DNA of 64,000 bases from Apostichopus japonicus. Taxonomy: Eukaryota > Echinodermata > Holothuroidea > Aspidochirotida > Stichopodidae. Shown piece by piece: positions 1 to 12,040 of this stretch. The position numbers were made by a program, and so were the translations under genes. The stretch's first letter is position 1. Every line of letters starts with the position of its first letter. The stretch spans positions 1,676,001-1,740,000 of the forward strand of contig NC_092568.1 of NCBI RefSeq assembly GCF_037975245.1, written 5' to 3'. The notes under the pieces are model-generated. The model saw nothing but the letters and a program-made list of their open reading frames with translations, was not told where the DNA came from and did no database searches.

Positions 1-600
1 TAGCCAAACGCTACAACAGTGCAGCTAATTAGTAGCCTAGACGGATCGTCGTGAAGTAGACTGAATGAGCTACTAGTGTAAAGACGCTCTTGCAGAAATT
101 ACTTGGCTAACCTGTAAGAAATTGTTCGGAAACCTTGACGAAGGTGAGTGATGTTCGTTGCTTCTCTGAGACGGAGACCTGGGATTGCACAAGACCCAAC
201 GTTGTAATGTGGGGTTACGCTACTCAATAGGCTAACGTAGGCTAGGCATAATGTATATGGACGGTTAGGCCTGAGTTGAGTCACGGCAACACAGACATGT
301 AACTGTCAGTACCTGCTATATGCCAAGGCCTCAGTGTTTGTTAGGTCACGTACGAGTGTAACAGACAAGTCGAGTATAACAGACAAGTCAAGATCAATTG
401 TCAACAAAAATGTCTAACAAGCATGCCATTGACAAGCGCCATGTTCTGTGCATACTATTATTATTGCTTTTGACATTTATGCCCAATTCTAATCTAGGCT
501 ATAGGCTAGCTGTACGTGTAAGGCCTTATTTAGACCTAGGCCTATAAATGTCAGTACACAATGATCACCAACCTTTTACAGTAAGTTTAACCTGATTATG
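1..600. other. CpG-richer leading segment, possible 5' exon or promoter area
   Basis: This stretch has more CpG (for example ACGGATCGTCGTG, GACGCTC, GAGACGGAG) than the AT-rich DNA that follows. A consensus-like splice donor, GAAG|GTGAGT, lies at about 140-149 on the plus strand. A TATAAAT word sits at 543-549 next to an AGGCCT palindrome. These would fit a first, non-coding exon or promoter-proximal DNA, but no open frame supports coding and no initiator can be pinned down. A chance donor in ordinary DNA is equally possible. Confidence 0.2.
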
Positions 601-1658
601 TGTAAGTAGTATTCCATATCCAAGGAGCTCACTTGATGCCACATTGTCATGACTGTGTGGTTACTATCTCGAGTAAGGGTACTAAGTTTGAGCATGGATC
701 AAGTTGTTTGGTTTCTATGCCCATGCAAGCTCTATCTCTGGTGACTCTTATTAATGAAGTAATATCTGGATGTCACAGTTAGTAGGCAAAGTCTAGGCCT
801 AGACCTAAAATAGTTGAACCTGGGCTAGCATATCCTACAGTAGCACGCTTGTTTTAATTCCACAGAGTGCTATTCATGCTAGATATTGATTAATTTTTCT
901 GTTACAGATCTCTTAAAATCAGGAACAAATATAGCCTAAAAATAGTTAAGCCAAGAGCATATATGCCTTAAAAGTACTTACATATTGTATCCTTTCTTTT
1001 AAAAATTGTTTGAAATAATTCCTTGAAGTATTTCAGCTTTCATTAAATTGAGCTAGAGCTACATGTGGGCTTGATTTAGTTGAAAGTTGTGTATATAAGT
1101 ATTAACTATTACTACATATCAAAGTCAATATTACTACAGTGAATCTAAGCTGTGCACTGGGGATGTACATTTGACTTGACGTGTTAAGTAAGAGGATACA
1201 AATTGAACATGTTTCAAACTTGCAGAGCTTTCTCAAAGTTGGAACATGGACAGTGTCAGTGATTATTTTCTCGAAAAGTCATCATTAGAGTATAATTTGC
1301 TGAGAAATCAACCAAAAACCTTGTCATTTGTGTCTTGTAAACAAAGATGAAGATAACTTTGAATTTTGCTTCATCTAAATCAAGAGGTGATTGCCCGATA
1401 AATTAACAAATAATTATATGACAGTGATTACCTACAGGTGGAATATCTGTTTGATATCCTTCGACAAAATAAACTATTTTTCCTTTTTGGAAAGTCTGTT
1501 ATTGTCATAACTATTAAAAAGGAAATAATTTTTTTTTTTTTGGTTACATGTTTTATAATACAGAACTTTGATATGAAGAGACCTAGAACTCAAACTGTAT
1601 GTAGTTATCATACCCAAAGTTCACCAATTGGAGCTAAAACCTTGAAGATTTCATTGTT

Positions 1659-1659
<1 letters not shown>
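601..1659. other. Unannotated AT-rich DNA
   Basis: No repeat, exon-like segment or structured element is visible here. There is a pyrimidine tract plus AG at about 890-907, but every frame after it closes quickly. Confidence 0.5.

Positions 1660-1740
<81 letters not shown>
1660..1740. repeat. (AT)n microsatellite
   Basis: About 80 bases of nearly pure alternating AT/TA, with a single interruption near the 3' end (ATATTATATATA). It is translated as an Ile-Tyr run in one frame, which is an artefact. It can form cruciform or slipped structures and is likely to be length-polymorphic. Confidence 0.97.
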
Positions 1741-3629
1741 CTTGTGGTTGGTTGACATCTATCTTGGTGCAGAGTGCTCTATCAGAGTTGTCTGATGATC
1801 GCTCAAACGTGTGAAACGCTGAGTAACAACTACTAGTGTTCCATTAGTCTCAACTAATTCTCCCCTATGTATATATATTTATATTTACATTTATATTCAT
1901 ATATTTGGTGTGATGTTCCAACACTTTCTGTGAATCTAAAAAAATTCTTTTGAAAAACTTGTAAATTATTTTTTGTTACCGTATGCAATAAATCGCACTT
2001 CCAGCAAACCCACAATGGTGTGGGATTGTGATCGCATCACTTCAAAGACAAGGGCTGTTCAACAGCAAAATTTATGCTTTCTAGGAAGGCTATCATTATT
2101 ATTATAGCCAGTGGTACATTGTCACAGGCCGTAATTTAGCATTCCTGTTTTGACTTAATAATTGTGAGATTCCAGGGAATAATTTAGTTTTCAATTTTCT
2201 TTTGGAAGGTTTGAAGTTTGTCTCATTATAAAATACTATGGTTACTGTATGCAAACTGCTATACATGTTTGCACTCGTACAGCAGGTTGCCCATTTTTGC
2301 AAAGCATTTTGCTATACGATAGCGGGTAATTTATTGCCCAGATTCCTGAAGTTTGTTATAGCTTGTAAACTACTGAAATAATATGGTTCCGTGCACTGAA
2401 ATTACTGGGCATCTTTGCAGATGTTTCATATTAAGTGCCTTGGCCATTTTGTGTAGCATTCAGCAATGCAAAATCATAATTTGATTCAATATAAATTATT
2501 CAGTGATGAATGTAAGAGCCAAGAAAAACACCTCAAGTAGTATTATTGTAATGTTGTTGTTTGCTTTCTACAGCTCTTCAAATAGTGAGTTACACAGTGT
2601 ATGTATATATAGTGTAGGTGGACGTACAGTAAATTGAGTACTGACACTACAATGTAGGACTAAGCATATATATGTTACTTAAATAAGTGTAAACACAAGT
2701 GTATCATACTGTATTATGCCAATTGGAAAACAACTGCTGTTTCCCTGAAAATACCATTTTATAACTGCACTTTGTACGGTCATTGTTTTTGTATTGTATT
2801 GTAAAAAAGCATAGAAAAGTCAAGGAAAAATTTAAACTTTTGAGTTTTATAACATTTCACTTAAATTATGGTTTTCAGTAGTTAACTAAAATTTCTAAAG
2901 TAGTTAAGCTTCTCAGTTTTAATACTGCTATATTGCAGATGTATACAGGTGGCTAATATTTTCGCTATGCTTCATCAGACAAAATATTTTCTAAAGAAAA
3001 ATTCAATAACTAACTTTACTAAAAGTTATTTTTTTTAAGACTTTTGCAAACATACACATGTCATCTTTGAATTTGTATATACAGATCTGTAATTTCTCAA
3101 TTTTCGTACTCTACATTTACTATAGCATTTTACTATGCTATGCAAGAAGAATTTCCTGGTGTATTTAGAACTTTTGTTCATAATGGAATATTTTATCTGC
3201 TCTTGCATAGCAAACTGCTACACAAAATGGGCAAATTGCTAGACAAATGTTAAATGTATAGATAGCAGTTGTAATACACAGAACCTTAAGTTTTCCTCTT
3301 TTTTTTTTCACCTGAAAATCTTACAGAAAAATGAACATTTATCTTTTTCCTTCTCCTCCCTTCCTGAATTGATGACTCTGTCATGTATACATTGAAAATT
3401 ATGGAATTATGATCCTAACTTACAGCCCATACAGTACATGACCTACAGAGCCTTTAAGAATAGATTTTGATGAAATACTGTACACTCGACTGTGGCTATA
3501 CACTTGTTAACACAGTTTCCTATAAGGCAGCAGCTCAATGCTTCTTCTAAAGTCTCAACTGTTTTGTGGGGTCATTATGGCAAAGAATTTCCTAGTCCAT
3601 GGATTCCAAAGACTCTGTAATAACAGTTT
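1741..3629. other. Unannotated AT-rich DNA with a scattered short motif
   Basis: No gene is seen. A related motif occurs three times: TTGCCCATTTTTGCA at about 2287, GGCCATTTTGTGTAGCA at about 2443, and its reverse complement (TGCTACACAAAATGGGC) at about 3217. This suggests remnants of a local or dispersed repeat. A strong-looking acceptor (TTTGCTTTCTACAG at about 2560-2573) is followed by a stop in frame and has no convincing exon. Confidence 0.4.
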
Positions 3630-3783
3630 TATATTTGTACCACAATTCAACAAGTCTTGCCAGCCAGCATGTTAACACTGAATACATGCAGCCCAGCCTG
3701 TTTGTATTTTGTACCACTATTCAACAAGTCTTGCAAGCATGTAAACATACACAGCCCAGTAAATACATGCAGCCCAGGCTGTT
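3630..3783 (+). repeat. 73-bp tandem duplication
   Basis: Two imperfect copies of a ~73-bp unit. Each contains TTGTACCAC, then ATTCAACAAGTCTTGC, then ATACATGCAGCCCAG. The first GTACCAC is at about 3638 and the second at about 3711. The open frames on both strands here simply read through the duplication. Confidence 0.85.
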
Positions 3784-4415
3784 CCTCAGATATATAAACC
3801 AAATTGATCTTGGGAGACAGAGAGTTTTTCACTCTTTCACAGTAGATTTGCATAGAATAGATATATCCGGTAAGATTCCTTGTGTGAAGAATAAAGTAAA
3901 CAGCTGGCCCCTTTCATTCTCTCCTCTTTGACCTCTTTTCATCACAAACAATGCTGGAAGTAACTGTGGTTTACATCAACATAGTGTGTGACTGGATATA
4001 TTCAGGTTGTGCACACCACTGTTCAGTCACCTGTGTCCACACAGTGTGCTGCATTTATACACTGTTACTAAACCCTCATCCACAAAAAAAGGAAAAGGCA
4101 TGAGGAAAATTGTTCAATTGTCCGTGGCTGCACCCTTGACGGTAATTTTTCCTCTACTCAGTGTAAGTTAGGGAGGCTGTGGTTACCCAAGATTGTACAG
4201 TAGCTGTTCACATGGGGTGGTTGAGTCTGTATTGTACATATACTGATCATGTACAGGATAGCCTCAAGCTAGTTCTAACAGCTGTACTACCTGTGGAATA
4301 TGTCCCTTATAATTTACAGAGACATTAATAAAAAAAGCCCAAAAAAAAGGGGCAAAAAACAACACAATTTTGGCCTGTGAACTTGTGTGATGAATGATCT
4401 TTATTCCTTTTACAG
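3784..4415. other. Unannotated DNA
   Basis: No gene or clear repeat. It contains short A-runs (4082-4090 and 4329-4346) and ordinary AT-rich sequence. Confidence 0.4.
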
Positions 4416-4462
4416 TGTATGCCTAAGTATATGATTCCTGGTGTGGTTGGGTGGACTTATGA
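4416..4462 (+). other. Possible 47-nt exon (weak)
   Basis: A good acceptor (CTTTATTCCTTTTACAG) ends at 4415 and a GTAAGC donor begins at 4463. Only one frame is open across the 47 nt, reading CMPKYMIPGVVGWTY. The product is not recognised. Pieces this short arise often by chance, so the only support is the paired splice signals and one open frame. Confidence 0.15.
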
Positions 4463-4583
4463 GTAAGCTGACATATTAAGATTTGAGGTACTGTACCATA
4501 GTCCATAGTTAACTTACTTTAGTGCCAGTGGTGTTGTGTATGGTTGGCACACTAGAGTGTGTCAGATCGAATGCCTAGATAAT

Positions 4584-4609
4584 CATGGAGCTATGGCTAT
4601 AGCTCCATG
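4584..4609. repeat. Perfect 11-bp hairpin
   Basis: CATGGAGCTAT, a 4-nt GGCT loop, then ATAGCTCCATG: an uninterrupted 11-bp inverted repeat. It is too short and isolated to call a microRNA precursor or transposon end. Confidence 0.8.
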
Positions 4610-6410
4610 CTATAATACTGTTTTTTTTTATGATAATAAACAGTCTGAACAAACAGTATAATGCTGCATTTACACTTTTATTCAGTTGTAGTCCTGTGTA
4701 TGATTGATTTATATTGGAATGTTGTCTCCAGTCCCAACATACTGATGAATTATGGTACAGTGTTAGGAACTATCTAATAATTTACAATGTTGAACTTTTG
4801 ACTGTCCTATATCTATATACATTAACAACCTATCAAGGACAGACAGTTCAAAGATTACAACAAGACTAAAAAACCCCATCATGGCCGGCCAGATCTTACT
4901 CCATGAGTTTGTGCATATTGTAACAGAGCTAACAAAGTCACACAAACACAATACCACTCGGTAAATATTATTTTTGCTTTTAATATTGTACTAGGTCAGT
5001 CAAATGCACTTATATCACCCACAAAGTTTGCTTAGGCTATTGACAATCGAAGAGGAAAGAAACCTTTTAAGATACAAAAAAAAAAGTAAGATCCCAAAAG
5101 AACAGCAAAATGAATGCATGCTTTGTATGTAATACATGTGCACAATAAACCAATTTGTGAACTTAACATTTATGTGTTATGTGTGTGGGTATAGCACAGT
5201 ACATTCAACACATTTGAAATGCCAAGAGCACTTTTGTGAAAAGTGTATTTTTTAACATGAGTCATGATTATAAAGGCATACATTGCTTCTAGTGATTAAG
5301 GTACATGTTAAAACTTCATCTTGTATCTGTCTGTGGTTATTCAGCAGCATTTTGTGCTCCCTCGGTTAGATTTTGGAAACAATTTTGTTTTATTGAATTT
5401 ACAAAGATCTGAAACCATGTTTATAACACTCAAAAGATATGCTCAATATTGAATGTATCGTTAGTATTTATATAAATTTACGTTAATTATATTAATTTAT
5501 TCAATGACACCAATCTTCTGGATTAATTGAACAGTTGGTCGTTAAAGTGCTGCATTGTAATTAAGATTAAGAGGTGGAGTACAATTGTCAAATTTTAGCA
5601 ACTACTATGAATTTTGATCTTAAACATGCACAAGTTTTGTTCAATATGAACGAAGATAATGCCACTATAAACAAATCTTGTTTTCTTGACTTATTAACCA
5701 TAAATCCTATGACCAAACAACTCACAGGAATTGACCAATGCATTTCTGTTTTTTGTTTCATATATATTTATATGGACCAGGCTCCAGTTTGAACTACAGA
5801 TATATAACTTGATTTATGATGACCTAGGCCCTAATACTGCTTTGTATCAACTATTTTAAGTTCTATATTAAAAAACAAGTGTCTTCCTTGTCTTCTGTAA
5901 ACAATTAATGTTTGCTTAATTTTGCAATGTGTCTATTGTTTCTGTGACTGCAAATGCCCTAGTCCCCTTGATTTGGTGATTACTGTATCTCTACAAAAGT
6001 CTTCTTCATCTTGTTTACAGTTTACAGAACTCTGCAATCATAATACGGTGATAAGATGGCCCACCGATCAAAGGTTCCATAATCCCTCTTATATACTGTA
6101 GGTTATACTCAAAAAGTTACAACATGTCTTATACTACTAACATGGCTTGCCGTAGTAGTACATGATGTGGGTATTCCTGCATGCTGTCCTTGCTGGTTAT
6201 ATATATGCAATTGTGCTGCTTGTGGAGACAATATTTGTATCAAAGATTTGTCACATTTCATCTCACATTTCCCAAATGTATTATCCTCAAAATTTGAAAA
6301 TGAAACAAGTAACTTAAAGCTGCTGTTATTGAAACATGATACTGACTTGTACTGGTAACTTTTTTTTATAATGTCATTTTTAACATGTACCTTTGGCAAT
6401 GGGATGGATA
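4610..6410. other. Unannotated AT-rich DNA
   Basis: No repeat or exon-like segment found. Open frames of 60-96 codons on both strands (for example around 5574-5792 and 6109-6399) overlap each other or have no splice context or recognisable motif. Confidence 0.4.
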
Positions 6411-6431
6411 TTTTTTTTTTGGGGGGGGGGG
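6411..6431. repeat. T10-G11 homopolymer junction
   Basis: Ten T residues run directly into eleven G residues. A second G10 run lies at 6977-6986. Long G runs like these recur through the window. Confidence 0.95.
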
Positions 6432-8213
6432 TGCAGGGAGTGGGTATGGAAGGAAGGGCATCACATCATATCCATATACTTGTAACTTGTTTTCTAACTC
6501 TGTGGGATACATTTGGAATTTTGGATCTTTTAATTTCTTTGATATAGAAGATTATGTCATGTCCAAATACAGTAGCAAACACATCCAAACCTACCCAGCT
6601 GTCCGACATTTGAACTTCTTAAAGCCTCATTTAAAGCACAAACACAAAACAGCAATTTATGGAATTATTTTCCATCCCTAATGAAATCCTGATGGCTAAT
6701 TTCTCGAGAGACCATTAATTCTACTTCTTTTGACAGACATATTTTGAGCCTTAATTAGGCCAATGTCGTTTCGGTAATGTACTTTACAGTGGATACCATG
6801 CAAGCAGAGATTTTGAGCTACTTGACACTCTGCAAACTTAAAGACATGCAAAGGTAACAGTGGGATAACCCACAATTCTCTTGTGCATTTGTACTGTCAG
6901 TGTGGTTGTGCAGGACTACTGTATGGGAAATTAATTATCAAATATAGTATTTTTCAGGTGGGTGGGAGAATTGGGTGGGGGGGGGGATGGTGGAGGACAC
7001 AAGTGAAGGACCTTCCTGTATTTTCACTGTTGTTCTAAAGGAAAGTTGAAATAAGGGTTCTTTCAGGATAACTGTAATACAGTGTGCAACCCCAGTGACC
7101 CTCCATGAGACCCCACTACCCTCATGATTGGGGGGCGCAGTGCAAGTATGTCATGAGATTTTAGGCTAGCTTGATCTTAGTGCATACATGTAAATGAGAT
7201 AGGTTAGTGCATCATCATGAGTGGACCTTGCCATCTTTTGAAGCACTAGCAGTATGAATTGGTCGTTTGAATGAATTCTCAGGGAATAATTGATCCAGTA
7301 TCCCATCGCAAACTTGCTTTACTGTAAATAGAATGGTCAAGTTGCTATACAAGTGTAAAGATTTCTATATAGCAGTTTTCTATACAGGAACTAAAGTATT
7401 CAATGAAAGGAAAAAATCAGAGCCTTCTGAAATCCTACACAAAACTTGGACACTGACTTAATTCCCAGATTCTGTGTGTATATAAGCTTTAGAGGATTGT
7501 TTCTTTAACCATTAACTGTATTAGTACAATATTAAGGAATCAAACGTTTAATGCTTAAAGTGTGTTTAATAATCTCCCCTTGAATGAAGAAAGTATTTAT
7601 GATGTTGGTACAATGTCAAAGTGGATTTTTAATATCTTGGGCAAAGTCTAGACTGACATTGTTACTTAGCCAAGTTAGATTTTCACTACAACAGTTTTGT
7701 AACAGCATGTACAGTCAGTACCTAGCAGATAAGAATCAGGCTGAAGTTATTTTTGCCATCAACATTTGGGGCTTTGCTTTGGATAAAACTTAATTGAGCC
7801 TTTACAGAACGTGGCTCCCATTGTGACAATCTGAGTGAAATCCAGCCATCTGGCAGCAAGTGGAATTTGGCCAATGAAACATGACCAGCTGCAGTAGATT
7901 ACAGTTAAACTGAGATTCATAAGATGTCAACTTATAATCCTTGCTGATTTCAAGTAAATTGTCACAATTTAGCATTCGTTCGCTATAGGAGAAGGCAACT
8001 CTGTGAGCTAGTGGGTGAGCCCAGTACTGTACATAGAACAGCAGTAAAACTAGCATAACTAGAGCACTTGCAGCAGTCGTCACTAATGAAGTGGTTTATA
8101 TGCTATGTTTCTTCCTATCTTGTCGACTCCATCTCTGTGAAATCTTTAAATATATACTGACTGTGTAGAAACTAGCTAGTCTTGACAAGTTGACATGCGT
8201 TGGGAGATATGGG
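6432..8213. other. Unannotated DNA
   Basis: Nothing identifiable beyond a G10 run at 6977-6986 and short G-rich stretches near 7125-7140. The 69- and 93-codon open frames (7584-7793 plus, 7802-8083 minus) show no motif that I recognise. Confidence 0.4.
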
Positions 8214-8221
8214 CATCTAAC
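8214..8221. repeat. Left 8-bp target-site duplication (CATCTAAC)
   Basis: CATCTAAC sits directly before the CAGGGGCGGCGATC end and is repeated exactly at 9466-9473 after the opposite end. A perfect 8-bp duplication is the hallmark of hAT-superfamily insertion. Confidence 0.9.
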
Positions 8222-8917
8222 CAGGGGCGGCGATCTGTTTCAAATATTGGGGGGGACATTTGCTTGGATGCAGGCGAATTACTATCAAAGCGGAGCGCCA
8301 CCATTGGTTGGCGCGCAGCGTACGAGAAAATTTCTGGTTTTGATAGCCCCCCAGATCACCGGAAATGGCACTTCTCGGGCTTGAAAATGACCAACCAGAT
8401 GTACACTTTTGCCTGAGAACCAAGTTTTTCTTAATAGTTTTTTTTTCATTCATAACCTTTCTCAAGATTGTCACCAGTCACACATCATGTTCGACCTCAT
8501 TGCATCTCCTGTGGATCATTGCTTTAGTAGGTAATTCTACGTAACGGCCCACAATACCCGTCAGCCCCACTTTTCAAGGTTTTAAGCCCATTATTTGTTC
8601 AGAATTTGAATAAAAAATTCACTTAAAACCTACCCATAATGTTGCACAAAATTTAATCTATGGACAACCAATATAGAAAATCCCCCTCAACCCCTAACAG
8701 ACCGGTCAAAATTGCACGAGTAGAGGGAAGTATGATGAAGAATGTTGGTCAAGGAATTTTCGAAAATTCAGACACAGTCAAATTATTGGTGTACAAATAT
8801 TAAAACCTCTTATAACGGCTACTATAAAACTTCGATATCATAGAAAATACCAAAAAAATATGCTCGAGGGGGAGGGCGTCTCCACCCTTCATCCCCCCCC
8901 CCTTGGCTACGCGCCTG
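8222..8917 (+). mobile_element. Non-autonomous hAT-like element, copy E1
   Basis: The 5' end is CAGGGGCGGCGATC followed by a G7 run and ACAT, a hAT-type terminal sequence (CAG-GGCGG type). The 3' end is a C10 run followed by TTGGCTACGCGCCTG. Internal landmarks are AGCGCCACCAT (8294), TTGGCGCG, GGAAATGGCACTTC (about 8363) and CGATATCATA (8833). The same landmarks occur in the same order in E2. No transposase frame is present, so any mobility would have depended on a source element elsewhere. The short open frames inside are not genes. The family assignment rests on the terminal motif and the 8-bp duplication only. Confidence 0.75.
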
Positions 8918-9129
8918 CGGTTAGAAATCTTGTAGGAAACAGGCCAAAATGGGAACCCAGTGAACCCATATCGATGTGGATCATAAATATGATTGTAGGT
9001 ACTTACACTCATACACAAGATGCAAACCAAATTTCATTACGGATGCGGTCCGTCTAGCTTCATTTCAAGAAAAAAAAGTAAAAACTACTTTTGGTCATAT
9101 ATATAGTAACAAATTGTGACACGGTTAGA
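8918..9129. other. 212-bp spacer bounded by an inside-out 8-bp repeat (CGGTTAGA)
   Basis: CGGTTAGA occurs at 8918-8925, directly after the CGCCTG end of E1, and again at 9122-9129, directly before the CAGGCG start of E2. So the spacer is flanked by what look like the two target-site copies of one insertion, with the transposon ends facing outward from it instead of enclosing a single element. The spacer itself shows no gene. Confidence 0.75.
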
Positions 9130-9465
9130 CAGGCGCCTTGCGAGGAATTTGCCAAGGGAGGGGCAAAGCTTGTACCCAGACTTTCTAATTGTAGCGCCAC
9201 CATAAGTTGGCGCGAAGCGAAAAAGAAAATTTTGGCCGAAAATGCCTCCCAGATCGCTGGAAATGGCACTTCCCAGGCCTTGTAAGTTGCATCTAAGCAT
9301 TTTCTATTTTGAAATTACTAGCGATATCATAAAAAAAATACAAAACATATGCTTAAAAAAAACTATGCCACCAAATATTGGGGGGGATATTAGATACTAT
9401 ATCCCCCCACCTAAAATATTGGGGGGGACATGTCCCCCCCGTCCCCCCCATGATCGCCGCCCATG
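9130..9465 (+). mobile_element. Non-autonomous hAT-like element, copy E2
   Basis: It starts CAGGCGCCTTGCGAGG and ends GATCGCCGCCCATG. That end is the reverse complement of the E1 start with one mismatch in 14 bases. It shares AGCGCCACCAT (9193), TTGGCGCGAAGCG, GGAAATGGCACTTC and CGATATCATA (9322) with E1, in the same order and at a similar distance from the 5' end (63 versus 72 bp). The 3' part has repeated ATATTGGGGGGGA blocks and their complements that can fold back. It has no coding capacity. Confidence 0.75.
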
Positions 9466-9473
9466 CATCTAAC
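9466..9473. repeat. Right 8-bp target-site duplication (CATCTAAC)
   Basis: Exact copy of 8214-8221. It shows that 8222-9465 (1,244 bp) was inserted as one unit. Confidence 0.9.
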
Positions 9474-10559
9474 TATGATTTGTATTGTTGACAAGAAGCC
9501 TGACTATTAATGGGCTGATAACACTATCTAGGATGAGGCCTGTTTACAGGTATTCAGGTATTACAGGTTTACATGTATGTGGCTCTGCCAGTATTTAAAT
9601 CTTTACATCCTAATAAATGTTCAACATACAGTAAATATGCAAGTGATTCTAATTAACCTTTCTCGCGAGCGACAAATCATTCAAATATGTAGGTTACTTC
9701 AGTTGTTGGTGACAAACAGCCATATAACAGGTGTGGCCTATATATTTGTTTTAGGGTTTGAAATTAAGGCTTAGATCCAATGAGATTGGTGAGCATCTCT
9801 TCGTCTTCATAAAGTTTGCTTGCGACTGGTTATAATATAGCAATACCACTGCCAGATTGATCAAAGTTTAAATTAAAGGTAAGCTCTCTAGTACAGATAC
9901 TAAATGACTGGAAGATCAAAACACAACCACACAGCTGTGTACGTAACATGGAAAGTATACTACTGCTGTACTATGCGCTAGTCTACATGCACCATAACAG
10001 CTTTCATGCACAGTCCATGCTTGAGCTAGCGAAATGATGTACCACAGTATCATTAATAACTTTAAACAAAAAGTACAGTATGAAAAATGTTTCCTGAAAG
10101 GTAATTAGGGGGGGGGGTGGATGGGGGGTATTGAAGAACTTAACATGCATAGACTCCAGAAGTGTGACCTAATTAATTCACAGATGACATTGCAAGGTCC
10201 TACCTGTAATTGCGTTAGATTTGTCGCAGGGGTTCTACTCGTAATGCGTAAGGTTGGCATGTCGTAATATGCATTTTTGAATAGCCAAATGAGAACTATA
10301 TATCAGAATACATAAAATGTAAATGTGTTCCTCATAGGACATCTGCCATACATGCAGTTTTTTTCCGTTAGAGATATCTTTCCATTTTGGGTTTTATTTA
10401 AAGCCAACTTACATTACCCCTATCAACATAATGGACTAAGCTACAAAGCTGAAGGTACATGTATCAAAAAACATATTTTAACATTTTAAAGACATGATAA
10501 CTACATCATATAGTACTTACCAAGTACAATTTTAATGTTCCTTTGATAATTTTATACTA
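9474..10559. other. Unannotated AT-rich DNA
   Basis: No gene found. It contains a G10 run at 10108-10117. A 34-nt segment with splice-like borders at 9755-9788 was considered and rejected. Confidence 0.4.
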
Positions 10560-10619
10560 CCTGTTAAATGTTTCTTCGAACATTGACAAACAGTGCAGAC
10601 TCTACTTTAGTAATAGCAA

Positions 10620-10770
10620 CCTTTCTGAGAAATGACGGTCTAGCCGTCACTGGCCGAAGGATTTTCTGCATGTTGCCGTGTTTGACGGATCTAGCCGTAG
10701 TAGTAATTACCAACATTGCGATCCGCGTTATAGTCATTGCCGACTTTGCAATCCGAGGTTTCCTCTCACA
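10620..10770. other. CpG-richer island with two related hairpins
   Basis: TGACGGTCTAGCCGTCA (10633-10649) is a perfect 6-bp inverted repeat. TGACGGATCTAGCCGT (10683-10698) is a second version about 50 bp on. The related words GCGATCCGCG and GCAATCCGAG follow. The surrounding DNA is CpG-poor, so the block stands out. It lies within a 77-codon open frame whose translation I do not recognise. It could be a repeat remnant or a regulatory block. Confidence 0.4.
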
Positions 10771-10799
10771 ATTTGAAAGGTCGGTAAAAGGGACTCCAT

Positions 10800-11759
10800 A
10801 GTTTTCTCTTTTGGGAAACCAAAAAAGGGAATTGAAGGAGAAAAAAAAAAGACCTTCACACTGCCTGTGTCTGCTGAGGCAACTTTAAATGGATTTTATG
10901 AAAATCCAGTTTATGATTTGAGAATATTGAGATACTTTACTAGTTACCCCACTGTGAGCAGTGAAGTTGAAATCTGATAAATATGCCACCAGTATTCAGC
11001 TCTGACCCCTTTAGACCTCCTACCCCTTTGTTCCCTGGGCTACAAATGTGATCCTTGGCATGCCATGTATTGGACTCCCTATACCAATCATGTTGTGCTA
11101 AGTATGATGCCCACAACTTGGGCAGATATGTAATGTATGTTTGCACATTGCCTTGATTGATGTGAAGCCTTTACAGATCTATGTGATGTTGTGAATAGGA
11201 CCTCAATGTCTTGTGATTCTAATAGAAGATGTCCACAGTACCATATTAAGAAATAGCAAGAGTTACCAGCTTTTTTTAATCGGACAATTACTGTACACAC
11301 AGATTACAAATTAGTTAATAGTTTATGTAATCCAGGTGGTTTTAAACACCATCCAAGATAAGCCTGGAAATAGCAACTGTTACGATGTTCGACTGTGTGA
11401 ATTTGTCATCACATCGCAATACTCATCCTATCTTTTGTTCCTTTTTCTGTTGTTGTTGAATCATGCAGTTTGGTGCCTTGCACATTCCATTTGGCCATGA
11501 TACTAAAACGAAATTAAGGAAAGCAAGATACACATAGACGAGGTTAATATAAAAGTTTGAGTCCTCTTAATGCCTCTCCCTAATAAGTACGTACAAGGAT
11601 CATGGCACAATATTATATAATATTCCTTATAATATAACCACGTCTATACACTCTAGGTACTATATACATTTATAGGTAATATATGCTAATTCTGTGTTGT
11701 AGTTTCACACTGCACACTGGCTGTTTATCTTTCTTGACTCTATCAAATCTGTTTGCCAT
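10800..11759. other. Unannotated DNA
   Basis: Nothing identifiable. AT-rich palindromic words such as AATATTATATAATATT lie at about 11608-11625. Confidence 0.4.
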
Positions 11760-12040
11760 ACCAGCTTTACCAGGTGTGCATCTATGGCAACGCCTATTGC
11801 TGTATATCATCTGTTGGATATGGTAGCATCCGATATCAGTCGGTTTGATATACGATGCATGTTACTCATCCGATGCCCTTACGTCCCGATACTCGCTTCT
11901 TCTTTCTCTCTCTGTCTCTCTCTGGGCATGACATCTCGGCTTCTGATAGCAAACGCTAAAGGCCGCTCTTTTTTTATCCCGGGCAGACATGCATCTCGTT
12001 CGGTATTGGATATCACTACAGATAGTTTGTGACAATTAAG
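11760..12040. other. CpG-containing complex segment, possible regulatory DNA
   Basis: This segment has higher sequence complexity and more CpG than its flanks (CCGATATCAGTCGG, GATACGATGCATG, ATCCGATGCCCTTACGTCCCG), plus a CTCTGTCTCTCTCT pyrimidine stretch near 11907. An 82-codon frame with an ATG is open on the plus strand, but its translation is not recognised and there is no splice or Kozak evidence. I regard it as a candidate conserved non-coding block or unknown exon. Confidence 0.2.

Noticed and set aside
1438-1755. 105-codon plus-strand frame ending in an Ile-Tyr run
   Set aside because: The tail is the (AT)n microsatellite. The remainder is AT-rich with no motif.
8190-9472. Several 64-85-codon frames on both strands in the hAT-like region
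   Set aside because: They lie within the non-autonomous elements, translate G/C-run repeats and show no transposase motif.
9755-9788. 34-nt segment between TTTGTTTTAG and GTGAGC
   Set aside because: Too short, with only one open frame and no supporting neighbour. Chance is more likely.
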